From Vibrio sp. UCD-FRSSP16_30 (GTDB lineage: Bacteria; Pseudomonadota; Gammaproteobacteria; Enterobacterales; Vibrionaceae), in contig NZ_LZFW01000046.1 of NCBI RefSeq assembly GCF_001676025.1, positions 1 to 64,000 on the forward strand: a stretch of DNA of 64,000 bases, given 5' to 3'. The position numbers and the translations under genes are program-made. Shown piece by piece: positions 18,967 to 27,561 of the stretch. The notes under the pieces are model-generated. The model had not been told where the DNA came from. It was given only the letters and a program-made list of their open reading frames with translations, and searched no databases. Position 1 is the stretch's first letter; every line of letters begins with the position of its first letter.

Positions 18967-19986
18967 ATGAAACCGACACTGCTAAAACTCGCGATTATTT
19001 CTGCTGCTGCAGGTATGTCTTCAGCTCACGCTGCACTTGATTTATACCAACCAGCAAATAACAAAACAGATAACCTAGTTTGGGTTGGACACATGAGCCC
19101 AGATACAGATTCAGTTGCATCTGCAATTGTGGCAGCTCATATCTATGGCGGTAAGGCAACGGCTGCAGAAGAGATTAATCCAGAAACGACATTCGTTCTT
19201 AACTACTGTAACGAGAAAGCTCCTGAAGTAGTTAAAGACTACTCAAACTACCAAGTTGCGCTAGTTGACTTTAACCAAAGAACTCAACTTGCTCCAACAG
19301 TGAAACCTGAATCTCTTGTGGCTATCATTGATCACCACGCTATTGGCGGCGCGCCAGTTAATGCACCTCAGTTAGTGTCTATGGACATTCGCGGTTGGGG
19401 ATCGACGGCCACTATTTTGGCAGCAAATGCGCAAACACTAAACGTTGAACTGCCTAAGTCTGTTGCTTGTGTCGGTCTTGGCGCAATTTTGTCTGATACG
19501 GTTGTTTTCCAATCTTCAACAACAACAGACTACGACAAAGAGCTTGCTAACAAGCTTGCAAAAGTAGCCGGTGTTAATGACATCAATGATTTTGGCCAAC
19601 AAATGCTGATTGCCAAATCTGATCTTAGCCATCTTTCAGCGTCTAACATCCTAACTATGGATTACAAAAACTTTGAATTTGGTGGTAAGAAAGTCGGTAT
19701 CGGTGTGGCTGAAACTCTAACAGCAGATCAGCTAATCGAACGTAAAGATGAGCTGCATAAAGCAATGAAAGAGTATAAAGAAACTCAAGGTTTAGATTAC
19801 CTATTCTTCTCTATCACTGATACTCAGCACAAACGTGCCAACCTATTGTGGGTAGACAACGCAGAGAAAGAAGTACTAAAAGTCGCTTTCAACTCTGACT
19901 TTAACCAAGACATGCTGACTCTTGATGGCGTAACGTCACGTAAACGTCAAATCAGCCCAGCGATTCAAAAAGCAATCGAAGAGTAA
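18967..19986 (+). CDS. ppaC: Manganese-dependent (family II) inorganic pyrophosphatase with signal peptide
   Basis: 339 residues. A Sec signal peptide (residues 1-22, MKPTLLKLAIISAAAGMSSAHA) precedes a complete DHH-superfamily pyrophosphatase. The metal ligands are GHMSPDTDS (His42, Asp46, Asp48), Asp101 in VDFN, the DHH motif (122-124) and Asp177 in LSDTVVF. The C-terminal DHHA2 part ends with the substrate-binding SRKRQISP. The enzyme hydrolyses PPi to two phosphates using Mn2+ and is normally cytoplasmic. The signal peptide predicts a periplasmic form here, perhaps for scavenging phosphate. It is monocistronic with its own terminator. Confidence 0.93.
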   Translation: MKPTLLKLAIISAAAGMSSAHAALDLYQPANNKTDNLVWVGHMSPDTDSVASAIVAAHIYGGKATAAEEINPETTFVLNYCNEKAPEVVKDYSNYQVALVDFNQRTQLAPTVKPESLVAIIDHHAIGGAPVNAPQLVSMDIRGWGSTATILAANAQTLNVELPKSVACVGLGAILSDTVVFQSSTTTDYDKELANKLAKVAGVNDINDFGQQMLIAKSDLSHLSASNILTMDYKNFEFGGKKVGIGVAETLTADQLIERKDELHKAMKEYKETQGLDYLFFSITDTQHKRANLLWVDNAEKEVLKVAFNSDFNQDMLTLDGVTSRKRQISPAIQKAIEE

Positions 19987-20024
19987 TCACTATCATCCGC
20001 TAGGATGAGGTTATTCACGAACAT

Positions 20025-20058
20025 AAACGCTCAAAGTCATTCGCTTTGGGCGTTTTTT
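20025..20058 (+). terminator. Intrinsic terminator of ppaC
   Basis: Stem aaacgctcaaag/ctttgggcgttt with one wobble pair and a 7-base loop, followed by T residues. Confidence 0.85.
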
Positions 20059-20065
20059 ATGGCTG

Positions 20066-20614
20066 TTAACTTAACCTCGCTTCAAATAGAGGAAATATAA
20101 AAAACAAAGCATTATAAAAAACATGTAGAACGATAGCAGGAGAAATACTGCCATAGCGCTCGCGAAAATGACCCAATATTAATGAGGGTATGAACACACT
20201 TAATGCCCACAATGGCGATTGATTAATAAAATGAAACGCGACAAAGATCAACGATGTTATCAGATTGGCATAGCTAATTTTGTAGGCTCTTTGACTACAT
20301 AGATATTGCATCCCCCAACGAAGTGCCAATAATCGCCCTTGAAGCATACCTCTAAACACATACTCCTCAATCACTGGCGATAAGATAATCAGTACCAACA
20401 GATGACTGAGCACATAGCTTTGACTATGGCTATGGATATCACTTTGAATATTGGCCAAAAAACCGAAAAACCATAATAAATACAACGCGACACCAAAGCA
20501 TAACGCAAACCTAAACTGGTGATCTTCAAAGTACACCTTATGATTTTTCAAATCTAAACCACCTAAAAGACCGTTAGGAAAATCCGAGAGTTTAATCCTA
20601 CCTTTCACAGACAC
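20066..20614 (-). CDS. CPBP-family glutamic intramembrane protease, probably a dedicated sorting protease (MrtJ-like)
   Basis: 182 residues from a GTG with AGGAG six bases upstream; the ATG seven codons earlier lacks a ribosome-binding site. At least four hydrophobic segments. The three CPBP/Rce1-type motifs are present: EEYVFRG (Glu83, Glu84, Arg88), FVAFHF (His128) and HVFYN (His164, Asn168). Its position directly downstream of a gene encoding a protein with a Cys-containing C-terminal sorting tail suggests it processes that tail, as proposed for the JDVT-CTERM system. The family call is firm; the pairing is inference from context. Confidence 0.82.
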   Translation of the reverse strand: MSVKGRIKLSDFPNGLLGGLDLKNHKVYFEDHQFRFALCFGVALYLLWFFGFLANIQSDIHSHSQSYVLSHLLVLIILSPVIEEYVFRGMLQGRLLALRWGMQYLCSQRAYKISYANLITSLIFVAFHFINQSPLWALSVFIPSLILGHFRERYGSISPAIVLHVFYNALFFIFPLFEARLS

Positions 20615-20635
20615 TTTCGACTCTCCTATGATCAA

Positions 20636-20658
20636 GATACCGACCTACAGCCGGTATC
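20636..20658 (-). other. Small intercistronic inverted repeat
   Basis: gataccg/cggtatc (7 bp, 9-base loop) lies between the anchored-protein gene and the protease gene. There is no T run, so it is probably an mRNA structure within the operon and not a terminator. Confidence 0.4.
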
Positions 20659-20688
20659 AATTATGCACAAGCGCCTCTTTAATCAGTC

Positions 20689-22371
20689 TTATTTTGCTTT
20701 AGCGGGGGTATAAGAATGCTTATAAACGACATGTGCTAACGCAATCATAAATAGAATAAACAACATAGGATCTAAGCGGCCGCCTTTACTCACAGTACAA
20801 CCACCACCTTTGCTTACTTCAGGTGCTATAGCCTCAGCTTCATCGGCTTCAATAATAGACTCATCAGCTGTCGTTACTGCCCCATAAGGCGGCTCATAAC
20901 AACCGCCAAAGATGCCAGTACACCAACTTGGACTCGCTTGGTTTGCGGCTACCATCGGAATAATACGCAATGTAAACGCGCCATCTGGAATACCGTCACC
21001 GATTTTAACAATGTAATTGATACCTAAATTAAGTACATCCTCAATGCCACCCAATTCGTATAATCCATAAGGATTTGCCGCTAGCCAATCTATCTCAGCC
21101 TGATCAATGACCATAAATCCGTCATCATAGTTTCCGCGCCAATTCGTACCATCCCACCAGGCCATTAGAGACGCATCAGTTTCTGGATTGCTATCATCGT
21201 CAAAGAATACAGCGCTAGGTTCCCATTTTGACGGCAACCATTCACCAAATGGTAGCCCTTGCCCTTCTGTTTCTGCGCTTGTTTGATGGTAATTACTCTC
21301 AAGAGCAGTCGTAGAAGCAATCATATCCGTTTGGATTAATGTCACTTCTGTAAACAATGGATTGGCAAACGTTGGGCATGCATCAGCGGCATCAGAAACA
21401 CAGCCTTGCTCGACTTCATAACCGGCAGTTCGCTCATCAAAAAAGCCATTGTCGGTAAAATGCTTGTCTGGAGCGCCAAATAAACCGTGTGAGAACGTGG
21501 CAAGTTTGTGTGATTCAAACAGATCAGAACCATCATAAGTTAAATTCCCCTGCCCACCAGAGCCACCTTCTCCCTTACCTAAAGAAAGATGGAGCCTATC
21601 AGTAATACCTTGCTCACTGGCAGAGACAAAGGCACTTCCTTTACCTGTTCCAATAATGAGTTTAAAACCACCTAAACGCTTACCTGTATAATTGTTGATT
21701 TTGCTAAACACTTGGTATGATCTTAAAGCGTCATTTCCATCATCAGTGACATTAAATACCAAATCGATACCATGCCCCTCACCTTCAGTAATGTCTTCTA
21801 CAGAATCGGGTAACATCGCCACTTTAAATCTTTTGTGAGTTTGAAAGGTGCTAGAGCAAATGACTGGTTGTGGATGAGTGGAATCAAGAAGGTTTGCGTC
21901 TTCTACCTCGGAATCTTCCGCGCTTAAAAATGATGATCCAATAATGCAGTTTTGTGGCTTACCATGTGACACACTGAGATCGTCATTGACTATTTTTATA
22001 GCATTAGGCTCACCAATCGGCCAGTCTTTGCCGGTTATACTGGCTAAAGGTTGATTATCTTCACCCAACACAGAACTTTCAAAATAATCACCATAAGTCA
22101 TTAATGAGTAAGTGCCTGTCGGCTTATCAAATGAACCAAACTCGATACCATCTTCATATTTTAAGGTGATATCAATGTTATCTAGATTCCAACCACCAAT
22201 GCAGGCCGTCAACTCACCAGGCACGCCACAATCGCCAATAAAAGCATCGGCAAGTGTATTAGGATTAGAATTTTGAATTATCGCTGCGTGAGCACTGGCA
22301 GCTAAGAATAGACTGGAGACAACTAAGCCTATTGTATTCATGGTTGTTCGCTCAATTCTTGATTTATTCAT
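20689..22371 (-). CDS. Large exported protein with C-terminal Cys/TM/basic sorting signal (JDVT-CTERM-like)
   Basis: 560 residues from the second ATG, which has GGAG six bases upstream. The signal peptide core is MNTIGLVVSSLFLAASAHA. The mature body is acidic, Gly/Asp-rich and beta-rich, with paired Cys, resembling surface-anchor (choice-of-anchor F-type) proteins. The C-terminus is a tripartite signal: KGGGCTVSKGG with Cys525, a hydrophobic helix MLFILFMIALAHVVY, then a basic tail ending KAK. This resembles JDVT-CTERM rather than GlyGly-CTERM or PEP-CTERM. It lies upstream of the CPBP protease gene with a 74-base gap. The protein's own function is unknown. Confidence 0.75.
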   Translation of the reverse strand: MNKSRIERTTMNTIGLVVSSLFLAASAHAAIIQNSNPNTLADAFIGDCGVPGELTACIGGWNLDNIDITLKYEDGIEFGSFDKPTGTYSLMTYGDYFESSVLGEDNQPLASITGKDWPIGEPNAIKIVNDDLSVSHGKPQNCIIGSSFLSAEDSEVEDANLLDSTHPQPVICSSTFQTHKRFKVAMLPDSVEDITEGEGHGIDLVFNVTDDGNDALRSYQVFSKINNYTGKRLGGFKLIIGTGKGSAFVSASEQGITDRLHLSLGKGEGGSGGQGNLTYDGSDLFESHKLATFSHGLFGAPDKHFTDNGFFDERTAGYEVEQGCVSDAADACPTFANPLFTEVTLIQTDMIASTTALESNYHQTSAETEGQGLPFGEWLPSKWEPSAVFFDDDSNPETDASLMAWWDGTNWRGNYDDGFMVIDQAEIDWLAANPYGLYELGGIEDVLNLGINYIVKIGDGIPDGAFTLRIIPMVAANQASPSWCTGIFGGCYEPPYGAVTTADESIIEADEAEAIAPEVSKGGGCTVSKGGRLDPMLFILFMIALAHVVYKHSYTPAKAK

Positions 22372-22589
22372 AATCATCTCCAGTGTCTCTGATTAGAAAG
22401 TCACACTTAAGATGCACAAGATGGCGATGTTTACTTTTTCTGGTACATTAACACTACCTAATACACCTTTACCTTAAATTTAGCAAAGAATTGAGGTGCC
22501 TAAAGAGTGTTTGCGCTTAAAGTTCGATTACCTACAAAAACATTGATCTGACCCCAAATTCTCATTACAGACTCGATTTGATAACAAAA

Positions 22590-22623
22590 AAAACGCACAA
22601 GATCAGCTGATTTTGTGCGTTTT
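22590..22623 (-). terminator. Intrinsic terminator of DUF3297 gene
   Basis: 11-bp stem aaaacgcacaa/ttgtgcgtttt; on the minus strand it is followed by a run of about seven T. It lies just downstream of the DUF3297 stop and upstream of the anchored-protein gene. Confidence 0.85.
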
Positions 22624-22650
22624 CTATTTTATGACTAAAGAGACGTTAAC

Positions 22651-22899
22651 TTAAACGTAGTAAGCTTCTACAGTGCCTTTAAGTGTAATCAAGATAGGTT
22701 GACCACGACGATCTAATGCTTTAGGTGAAGGGATTTTTACCCAACCTTCACTGATGCAGTATTCTTCAACATCAGTACGCTCTTTACCGTTTAGTCGAAT
22801 ACCAATTTGATGATGAAAGCACTCTTCCACAAAATGTGGGCTACGTGAATTACCAGAAAGATGATCCGGAAGAGTTGGCTTTGCGTTCGTGTCGCTCAT
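22651..22899 (-). CDS. DUF3297-family small protein
   Basis: 82 residues from the ATG reading MSDTNAKPTLPD, for which AGG sits 8 bases upstream; an ATG two codons earlier is possible. The pattern TLPDHLSGN.RSPH..., GIRLNGKERTDVEEYCISEGW and LKGTVEAYY is that of the conserved proteobacterial DUF3297 family. Cytoplasmic, no known function. It has its own terminator and upstream spacer, so it is probably monocistronic. Confidence 0.85.
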   Translation of the reverse strand: MSDTNAKPTLPDHLSGNSRSPHFVEECFHHQIGIRLNGKERTDVEEYCISEGWVKIPSPKALDRRGQPILITLKGTVEAYYV

Positions 22900-23139
22900 G
22901 TTCATGACCTGAATTATAGATAGAGTCGCTCATTGTAGACAATGCCAGTGCGAGGCTCAAGAAAACTTAGCATCGATTTATCTATCGCCCCCGATTCTCG
23001 CTATACAGAACGCAGTTTTCATTGCGCTGACAAGAAACACACAAGAAAATCAAACAAAATGGACACGCCCCTAACCTTATAAGCAAAAATAAGTTTTATC
23101 ATAGGCTAATACCAGCATTACTCTGCCAAGGAAGATTCC

Positions 23140-23778
23140 ATGATTAAATCGCCTCTACTTATTGGTTCACTACTATTACTTGTTCAAGGTTGTAGCAGTA
23201 CTCTTCACACACCCAATGATAGCCAACTTGAAACAAACACAGACCAGCAAGCACAGATAGACCAAACTAACTCACAAACAGATAGCCTATTAATAACGCA
23301 GCATAAGGTTAATAGCCCAGCTTCTTTTTCAGATGAAAAGCAAGCGTGGCTAGCTAGCGAGCAATGGAACTATCATGGGACTGGGACTGTCAAAAATGTA
23401 GGATGGAATGAGCAACAGCAAAAAGGCGATCTTAACTACATGGCGACCTACAGTAACAATCCAACAGACTGTGAAGGCGAGGTATTTATTACTGGTCCTT
23501 TTTATAGCAACCGCATTAGTGGGATTTTTAACGTCAATGGGCAAGACGTTCACTTTAAATACGTCAGCAAAGTTAATCGCAATACCCGTACATATCGTGC
23601 AAAAAACCCTGCCGGAAAAGCCTTTTTATTAAATGCGCTAAGTCAGCAGCAACCTGTTGTCATCACCTCTGATATGAACATTACCGGAACATTTCCGACC
23701 AAAGGCTTTACTCAGGCAAAACTGGCGATAGATAAAGAGTGTAAAATTAAACTAGAACGAGACAGTAATGCACTATAA
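23140..23778 (+). CDS. Putative lipoprotein of unknown function
   Basis: 212 residues. The N-terminus MIKSPLLIGSLLLLVQGCSS has a plausible lipobox (VQGC, Cys18) with Ser at +2, predicting outer-membrane location. A Thr/Gln/Asp-rich linker (about residues 20-60) precedes a C-terminal domain with strands (WNYHGTGTVKNVGWN, VHFKYVSKVNRNTRTYRA) and two Cys (DCEGE, KECKI) likely joined. No known family was recognised. It is monocistronic; an AAGGAAG ribosome-binding site precedes the ATG. Confidence 0.7.
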   Translation: MIKSPLLIGSLLLLVQGCSSTLHTPNDSQLETNTDQQAQIDQTNSQTDSLLITQHKVNSPASFSDEKQAWLASEQWNYHGTGTVKNVGWNEQQQKGDLNYMATYSNNPTDCEGEVFITGPFYSNRISGIFNVNGQDVHFKYVSKVNRNTRTYRAKNPAGKAFLLNALSQQQPVVITSDMNITGTFPTKGFTQAKLAIDKECKIKLERDSNAL

Positions 23779-24377
23779 AGCTGGCTTTGCGAAACAAGAC
23801 TGATATCTAAAAAGAGTCAACCGACTAAATAACGATGCGTTGTATTGCCTCCTGAAAAGGGGGCAGATCACAGAATCTCACTTTGGCCTATTTTCTAAGG
23901 CACAATGACAATACCAACGCTAAAGCCTCTGACAACAACAAACTAATGCTCTACTTGTCATATGATTATACAAATAGCCTTTATTTTATGAGGATATTCA
24001 ACAAAATTATCCACTTGCCACTTAAAAAACACAGACGCTAAACCAAATTTCGCCGCTATTTAGATGTTCTACAACTCCTTGAAAAATGACTATTCAGTCA
24101 TCATGCTCTTTACAGAATAAATGGTAAGTAGTATTTGAAAACCTATATTCCACATCATCCTATTAGTCATTCAATATGAAATAATAAAAACAAATCAGTT
24201 GGTTACAGTTTAAGCACTTTTATATATGCAACTTTACCAAGTGAAATTAATCACCTAGCTAATTATTCAATATTAGATTCTATTTATGCACCTTATATTA
24301 GTCTCATAAAATATTATAACCTTGTGGCTCTGAACTAAATCACTCTATTTGTATCAGATACTCAAGGAAGTTAAAAA
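23779..24377. other. Long AT-rich leader region upstream of the porin gene
   Basis: About 600 bases without a supported gene. It contains a small inverted repeat atgact/agtcat near 24086-24101 and many A/T tracts, as often seen upstream of highly regulated porin genes (OmpR/ToxR-type regulators bind such DNA). No specific site could be assigned. An AAGGAAG ribosome-binding site ends the region. Confidence 0.4.
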
Positions 24378-25337
24378 ATGAAAAAACTGACCCTAACAGC
24401 TATTGCTATTGCTTCTGCATTTGCCGCTAGTGCGAATGCTGCTGACATCTATAAAGGCGACAACCTTGCTTTTAATATGGGCGGCCGTGTTGAGGCTCGC
24501 AGCCAATTTTCAGATCAAGGCAAAGATAATAAAGCAAACGAAAAACAAGAAGACCAATCTCGTGCTCGTCTAAACTTTGAAGCTAAAACTCAAATCACAG
24601 AAGACGTATTTGCTCGCGGTTTTGTAGAAAAAGAGTTCACAAAAAATAACTCTAACGATACACGTTACTTGTACGTTGCTGTTGGTAATGACAATAATGA
24701 ACTGCAATACGGTAAAACCGATGGCGCACTAGTTCAAATTACTAACTACACCGATATCCTAAATACTTACGGTGCTGAAGCATCAAGTAAGTCTGTTACT
24801 GCTGACCGTGCTGACAACCAACTTCTTTATATTGGTAACTACGGTGATTTAACTGTTAACGCAGCGCTAAATGGCGGTGGCGAAACAGTTGATACAGATA
24901 ATACTGGCACTACTATCGACAAAGGTTACGGCCTTTCTGCTAGCTACGACTTCGGTATGCTTAAAGCAGGTGCTGGTTATGCGAAAGAAACTCACGATGG
25001 CTTCAAAGCTAAAGACAGCGATAACCTTCTATTAAGCTTGGGTTCAGACCTAACTGATCAACTATACGTTGGCGCATTGTATGTAGATGGTTCTCAATTC
25101 GGTGACGACTTCCAAGGTTACGAACTAGCTTCTTCTTACGCATTTACTGAAAAATTAACTCTTGCTGGTACATACACAAGCGTTAAATTTGATTCAGCAA
25201 CTGACGACAGCAACAAAGCAGCTCTTGACCTTGGCTACCAAGCAACAAGCTACTTCAAAACTTACGTTGGCGTGAGCAAAGCATTCACTCTAAACGAAGA
25301 ACTTAAAGCCCTACTAGGTGCTAAAGTTACTTTCTAA
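24378..25337 (+). CDS. Outer-membrane porin (Vibrio OmpU/OmpL-type)
   Basis: 319 residues, with signal peptide MKKLTLTAIAIASAFAASANA. The mature protein begins ADIYKGDNLAFNMGGRVEAR, the typical gram-negative porin start, and ends with LLGAKVTF, a C-terminal Phe for BAM recognition. Around sixteen short strands alternate with Asp/Asn-rich loops. It is trimeric and gives diffusion of small solutes in this family. It is slightly shorter than OmpU (about 330-350). Codon use appears strongly biased (GGT, AAC, GAC), fitting high expression. Confidence 0.88.
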   Translation: MKKLTLTAIAIASAFAASANAADIYKGDNLAFNMGGRVEARSQFSDQGKDNKANEKQEDQSRARLNFEAKTQITEDVFARGFVEKEFTKNNSNDTRYLYVAVGNDNNELQYGKTDGALVQITNYTDILNTYGAEASSKSVTADRADNQLLYIGNYGDLTVNAALNGGGETVDTDNTGTTIDKGYGLSASYDFGMLKAGAGYAKETHDGFKAKDSDNLLLSLGSDLTDQLYVGALYVDGSQFGDDFQGYELASSYAFTEKLTLAGTYTSVKFDSATDDSNKAALDLGYQATSYFKTYVGVSKAFTLNEELKALLGAKVTF

Positions 25338-25385
25338 TAAGTAGAAATTAGATAAATCAATTACGCTTAGTTGATTTTGTAATGC

Positions 25386-25410
25386 AAGGGGTTCTTATAA
25401 AGAGCCCCTT
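25386..25410 (+). terminator. Terminator of porin gene
   Basis: 10-bp stem aaggggttct/agagcccctt (one wobble) with loop tataa; a weak T stretch follows. Confidence 0.7.
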
Positions 25411-25439
25411 ATCTATTTAAAGGCAATCAAAATATAAGT

Positions 25440-26903
25440 TTAGAAACGGTAATTCAGACTAGAAATAAACTGCTTCTTATCACTGTTTTTCTGCCCGTAC
25501 TCCATCGACATTGACCACTCTCGGTTAAAGTTATAATTCGCCCCAACCAATGCCATCCATTTATCTAAATTTTCTTGCTCTAGCTTGTAGTCAATAGTAT
25601 CAAGCAGATCACCTGTTCCAGGTACATCGACACTTCCTGTAATAGTTAGCCTGCTATCAAGATAGCTTGCCCCTACAAACACTGCGATAGACTGACTTCC
25701 TGATAACGGAAACTGCCTCCCTACTCTAGGAGAAATATTCCATATATTACCTGCCGTGACACTGCCCCGCATATCAGCATAGGAATAGCTGATAGGTAGG
25801 ACAAAAAAGTAATCATTCCAACCGGCAGCTAATATTGTCCCAACCGTATAATTAACACCACTTATATCTATCTCAGGTGTTGTAACGGTAAGATCATCTC
25901 GACAAAATGAGGGCTGTATTAGACCTTTACAAATATCTAATTGCTCAGACAAATAATCACTATCAAGAGTAAAATTCACCAAAGCATGGCCATTAATCGC
26001 CCCAACAGTCGCAAACACATTCATAAACGGAAACAACCATGCATCCAGTTTTAATTGTGGGGTATAAGTAACAGTGGAATTATTACTAAAAGAAACAAAA
26101 GGGGTGGGTATTTTATCACTTCCATTAGCACCAATTTCTAAATTCCGCAGATCCATTGCCTGCTCTGTTTGCACATAAATGATACTAACACCAAACGGTA
26201 ATGGCAGATCAAAGCCTTGTTCTACCACATTTTGCGCAAAGAATGGCAGTGCCCTATCCCATACTTTCGGCTCATCAGACAATATTTTTGCTTCACCTTT
26301 AGTCTTGCTTGCAACGCGACTATGCCCTAGACCAGTATTCGTCAAATCGTAGTTGGTCGATACTGACACCAACCGCGCCGAACCTGATGCCGTTGCTCCC
26401 GTGGTTGATGAGACATATAAAGGTACATCGTTAGATGTCCGCCACACATCACTATAAGCACTTGTGCCTGACTCTTTCACATTCCATTCAGCGCCAAGTA
26501 GAGTTCGCCAAGAACCGTCTTTATAGTCGTTTAACGCTTCTTCGTCAGGGAAGATAGCTAATACTTCATAAGTACCTAACCCTAACCCAGCACCTAAGTC
26601 ATAGCGTTTGACGTCAATATAAGTAACCGAACCATCATCGTTATTCTTTATCATTCCCCTGCCGTAACCACCGCCTAGCAAAACTACATTCACACCCGAC
26701 ATACTGGCCGTTGCGTAGCCCGCAGATGCGTCTAATTCATCTGCGACCTCAGGATAGATGTCAGACATTTTATTAATGAAGGCTTGGGAGTCAGACTTGA
26801 TGGCATTTCGCGTAGCATCACGCTCGTCAGCGGGGATAGTTGATACACAACCTGTGCTGAGTATTGATAGCGCACTCACACCCACAACAATCACTTTTCG
26901 CAT
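25440..26903 (-). CDS. Lipoprotein fusing a SYLF-like domain to a C-terminal beta-barrel
   Basis: 487 residues. A lipobox (STGC, Cys19; Val at +2) ends the signal. Residues about 60-175 resemble the SYLF/Ysc84 lipid-binding fold: DASAGYATASMSGVNVVLLG, GGGYGRGMIKNND, VKRYDLGAGLGLGTYEVLAIF and GSWRTLLGAEWNVKESG. Residues from about 230 onward are amphipathic strands and end FISSLNYRF, an outer-membrane barrel signature. A lipidated N-terminus, a lipid-binding domain and a barrel in one chain is unusual. The function is unknown; lipid handling in the outer membrane is a guess. Confidence 0.7.
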   Translation of the reverse strand: MRKVIVVGVSALSILSTGCVSTIPADERDATRNAIKSDSQAFINKMSDIYPEVADELDASAGYATASMSGVNVVLLGGGYGRGMIKNNDDGSVTYIDVKRYDLGAGLGLGTYEVLAIFPDEEALNDYKDGSWRTLLGAEWNVKESGTSAYSDVWRTSNDVPLYVSSTTGATASGSARLVSVSTNYDLTNTGLGHSRVASKTKGEAKILSDEPKVWDRALPFFAQNVVEQGFDLPLPFGVSIIYVQTEQAMDLRNLEIGANGSDKIPTPFVSFSNNSTVTYTPQLKLDAWLFPFMNVFATVGAINGHALVNFTLDSDYLSEQLDICKGLIQPSFCRDDLTVTTPEIDISGVNYTVGTILAAGWNDYFFVLPISYSYADMRGSVTAGNIWNISPRVGRQFPLSGSQSIAVFVGASYLDSRLTITGSVDVPGTGDLLDTIDYKLEQENLDKWMALVGANYNFNREWSMSMEYGQKNSDKKQFISSLNYRF

Positions 26904-27056
26904 TAATGCCGTCCTAGCTAATTAATGTTAATAAAAACAGTTACCTATGAGTATAGAAGAGTATTTAATAAACGAGTTTTAAAATAAAATTTGTCGATAA
27001 GAAAATAAATGAGAGAAAGTGAAGGGGGGAAAATAGTGATTGTTGAGCTATAAACA

Positions 27057-27086
27057 AAAAGCCCCGCTCAAATGAGCGGGGCTTTT
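27057..27086 (-). terminator. Strong terminator after the small gene at 27.1 kb
   Basis: 14-bp perfect stem aaaagccccgctca/tgagcggggctttt; T-rich on the minus strand. It lies 28 bases past the stop of the upstream minus-strand gene. Confidence 0.85.
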
Positions 27087-27114
27087 CCATAATCTAAGCT
27101 ATTGCTAAAATGTC

Positions 27115-27306
27115 TTAGCGCATCATGCCCAAATCTTTCTGCATATGATCTGAAAGCTCAGACGCATAATAAGTGGTTGTCGTTTGTCCTTTGCCGAACA
27201 AAATGTCGACAAAATGCATAATCAATCCTTTGAAATCAATAGAATAGCTCTTTGCTTCCTGAGAGCTTGGTACTGCTATGGTGTTAATCTGCATTACTTG
27301 CGCCAT
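27115..27306 (-). CDS. Small protein of unknown function with DUF1127-like C-terminus
   Basis: 63 residues from the ATG reading MAQVMQINTIAV, which has AGAGG upstream; the longer frame adds 23 residues without a ribosome-binding site. The C-terminal ELSDHMQKDLGMMR resembles the L.D..L.DIG..R ending of DUF1127 (YjiS-like) proteins, some of which bind RNA or affect phosphate metabolism. The central DFKGLIMHFVDILFG is hydrophobic and may be an amphipathic helix. It is monocistronic with its own strong terminator. Confidence 0.6.
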   Translation of the reverse strand: MAQVMQINTIAVPSSQEAKSYSIDFKGLIMHFVDILFGKGQTTTTYYASELSDHMQKDLGMMR

Positions 27307-27561
27307 GAGTGCCTCTTTAAATTCTGTAAGTTTCAATAAGTTATGGCGCAAATATAAGCAAATACGGCTAAACAATAAAACAAGTAAATTTAAATTTTCA
27401 GATTAGTTTTTCTAATGCAACAAGTTAGCAACAAGCATTCAAATTAACCGTTAATAGATATGCATAAATCATCACATATACAGTACTTCGCGCATATCCA
27501 TTCTTGAATGATTTCAAACTGTCTTTTTTATTACAAATCATTTACAAAAATGATTTGTAAA

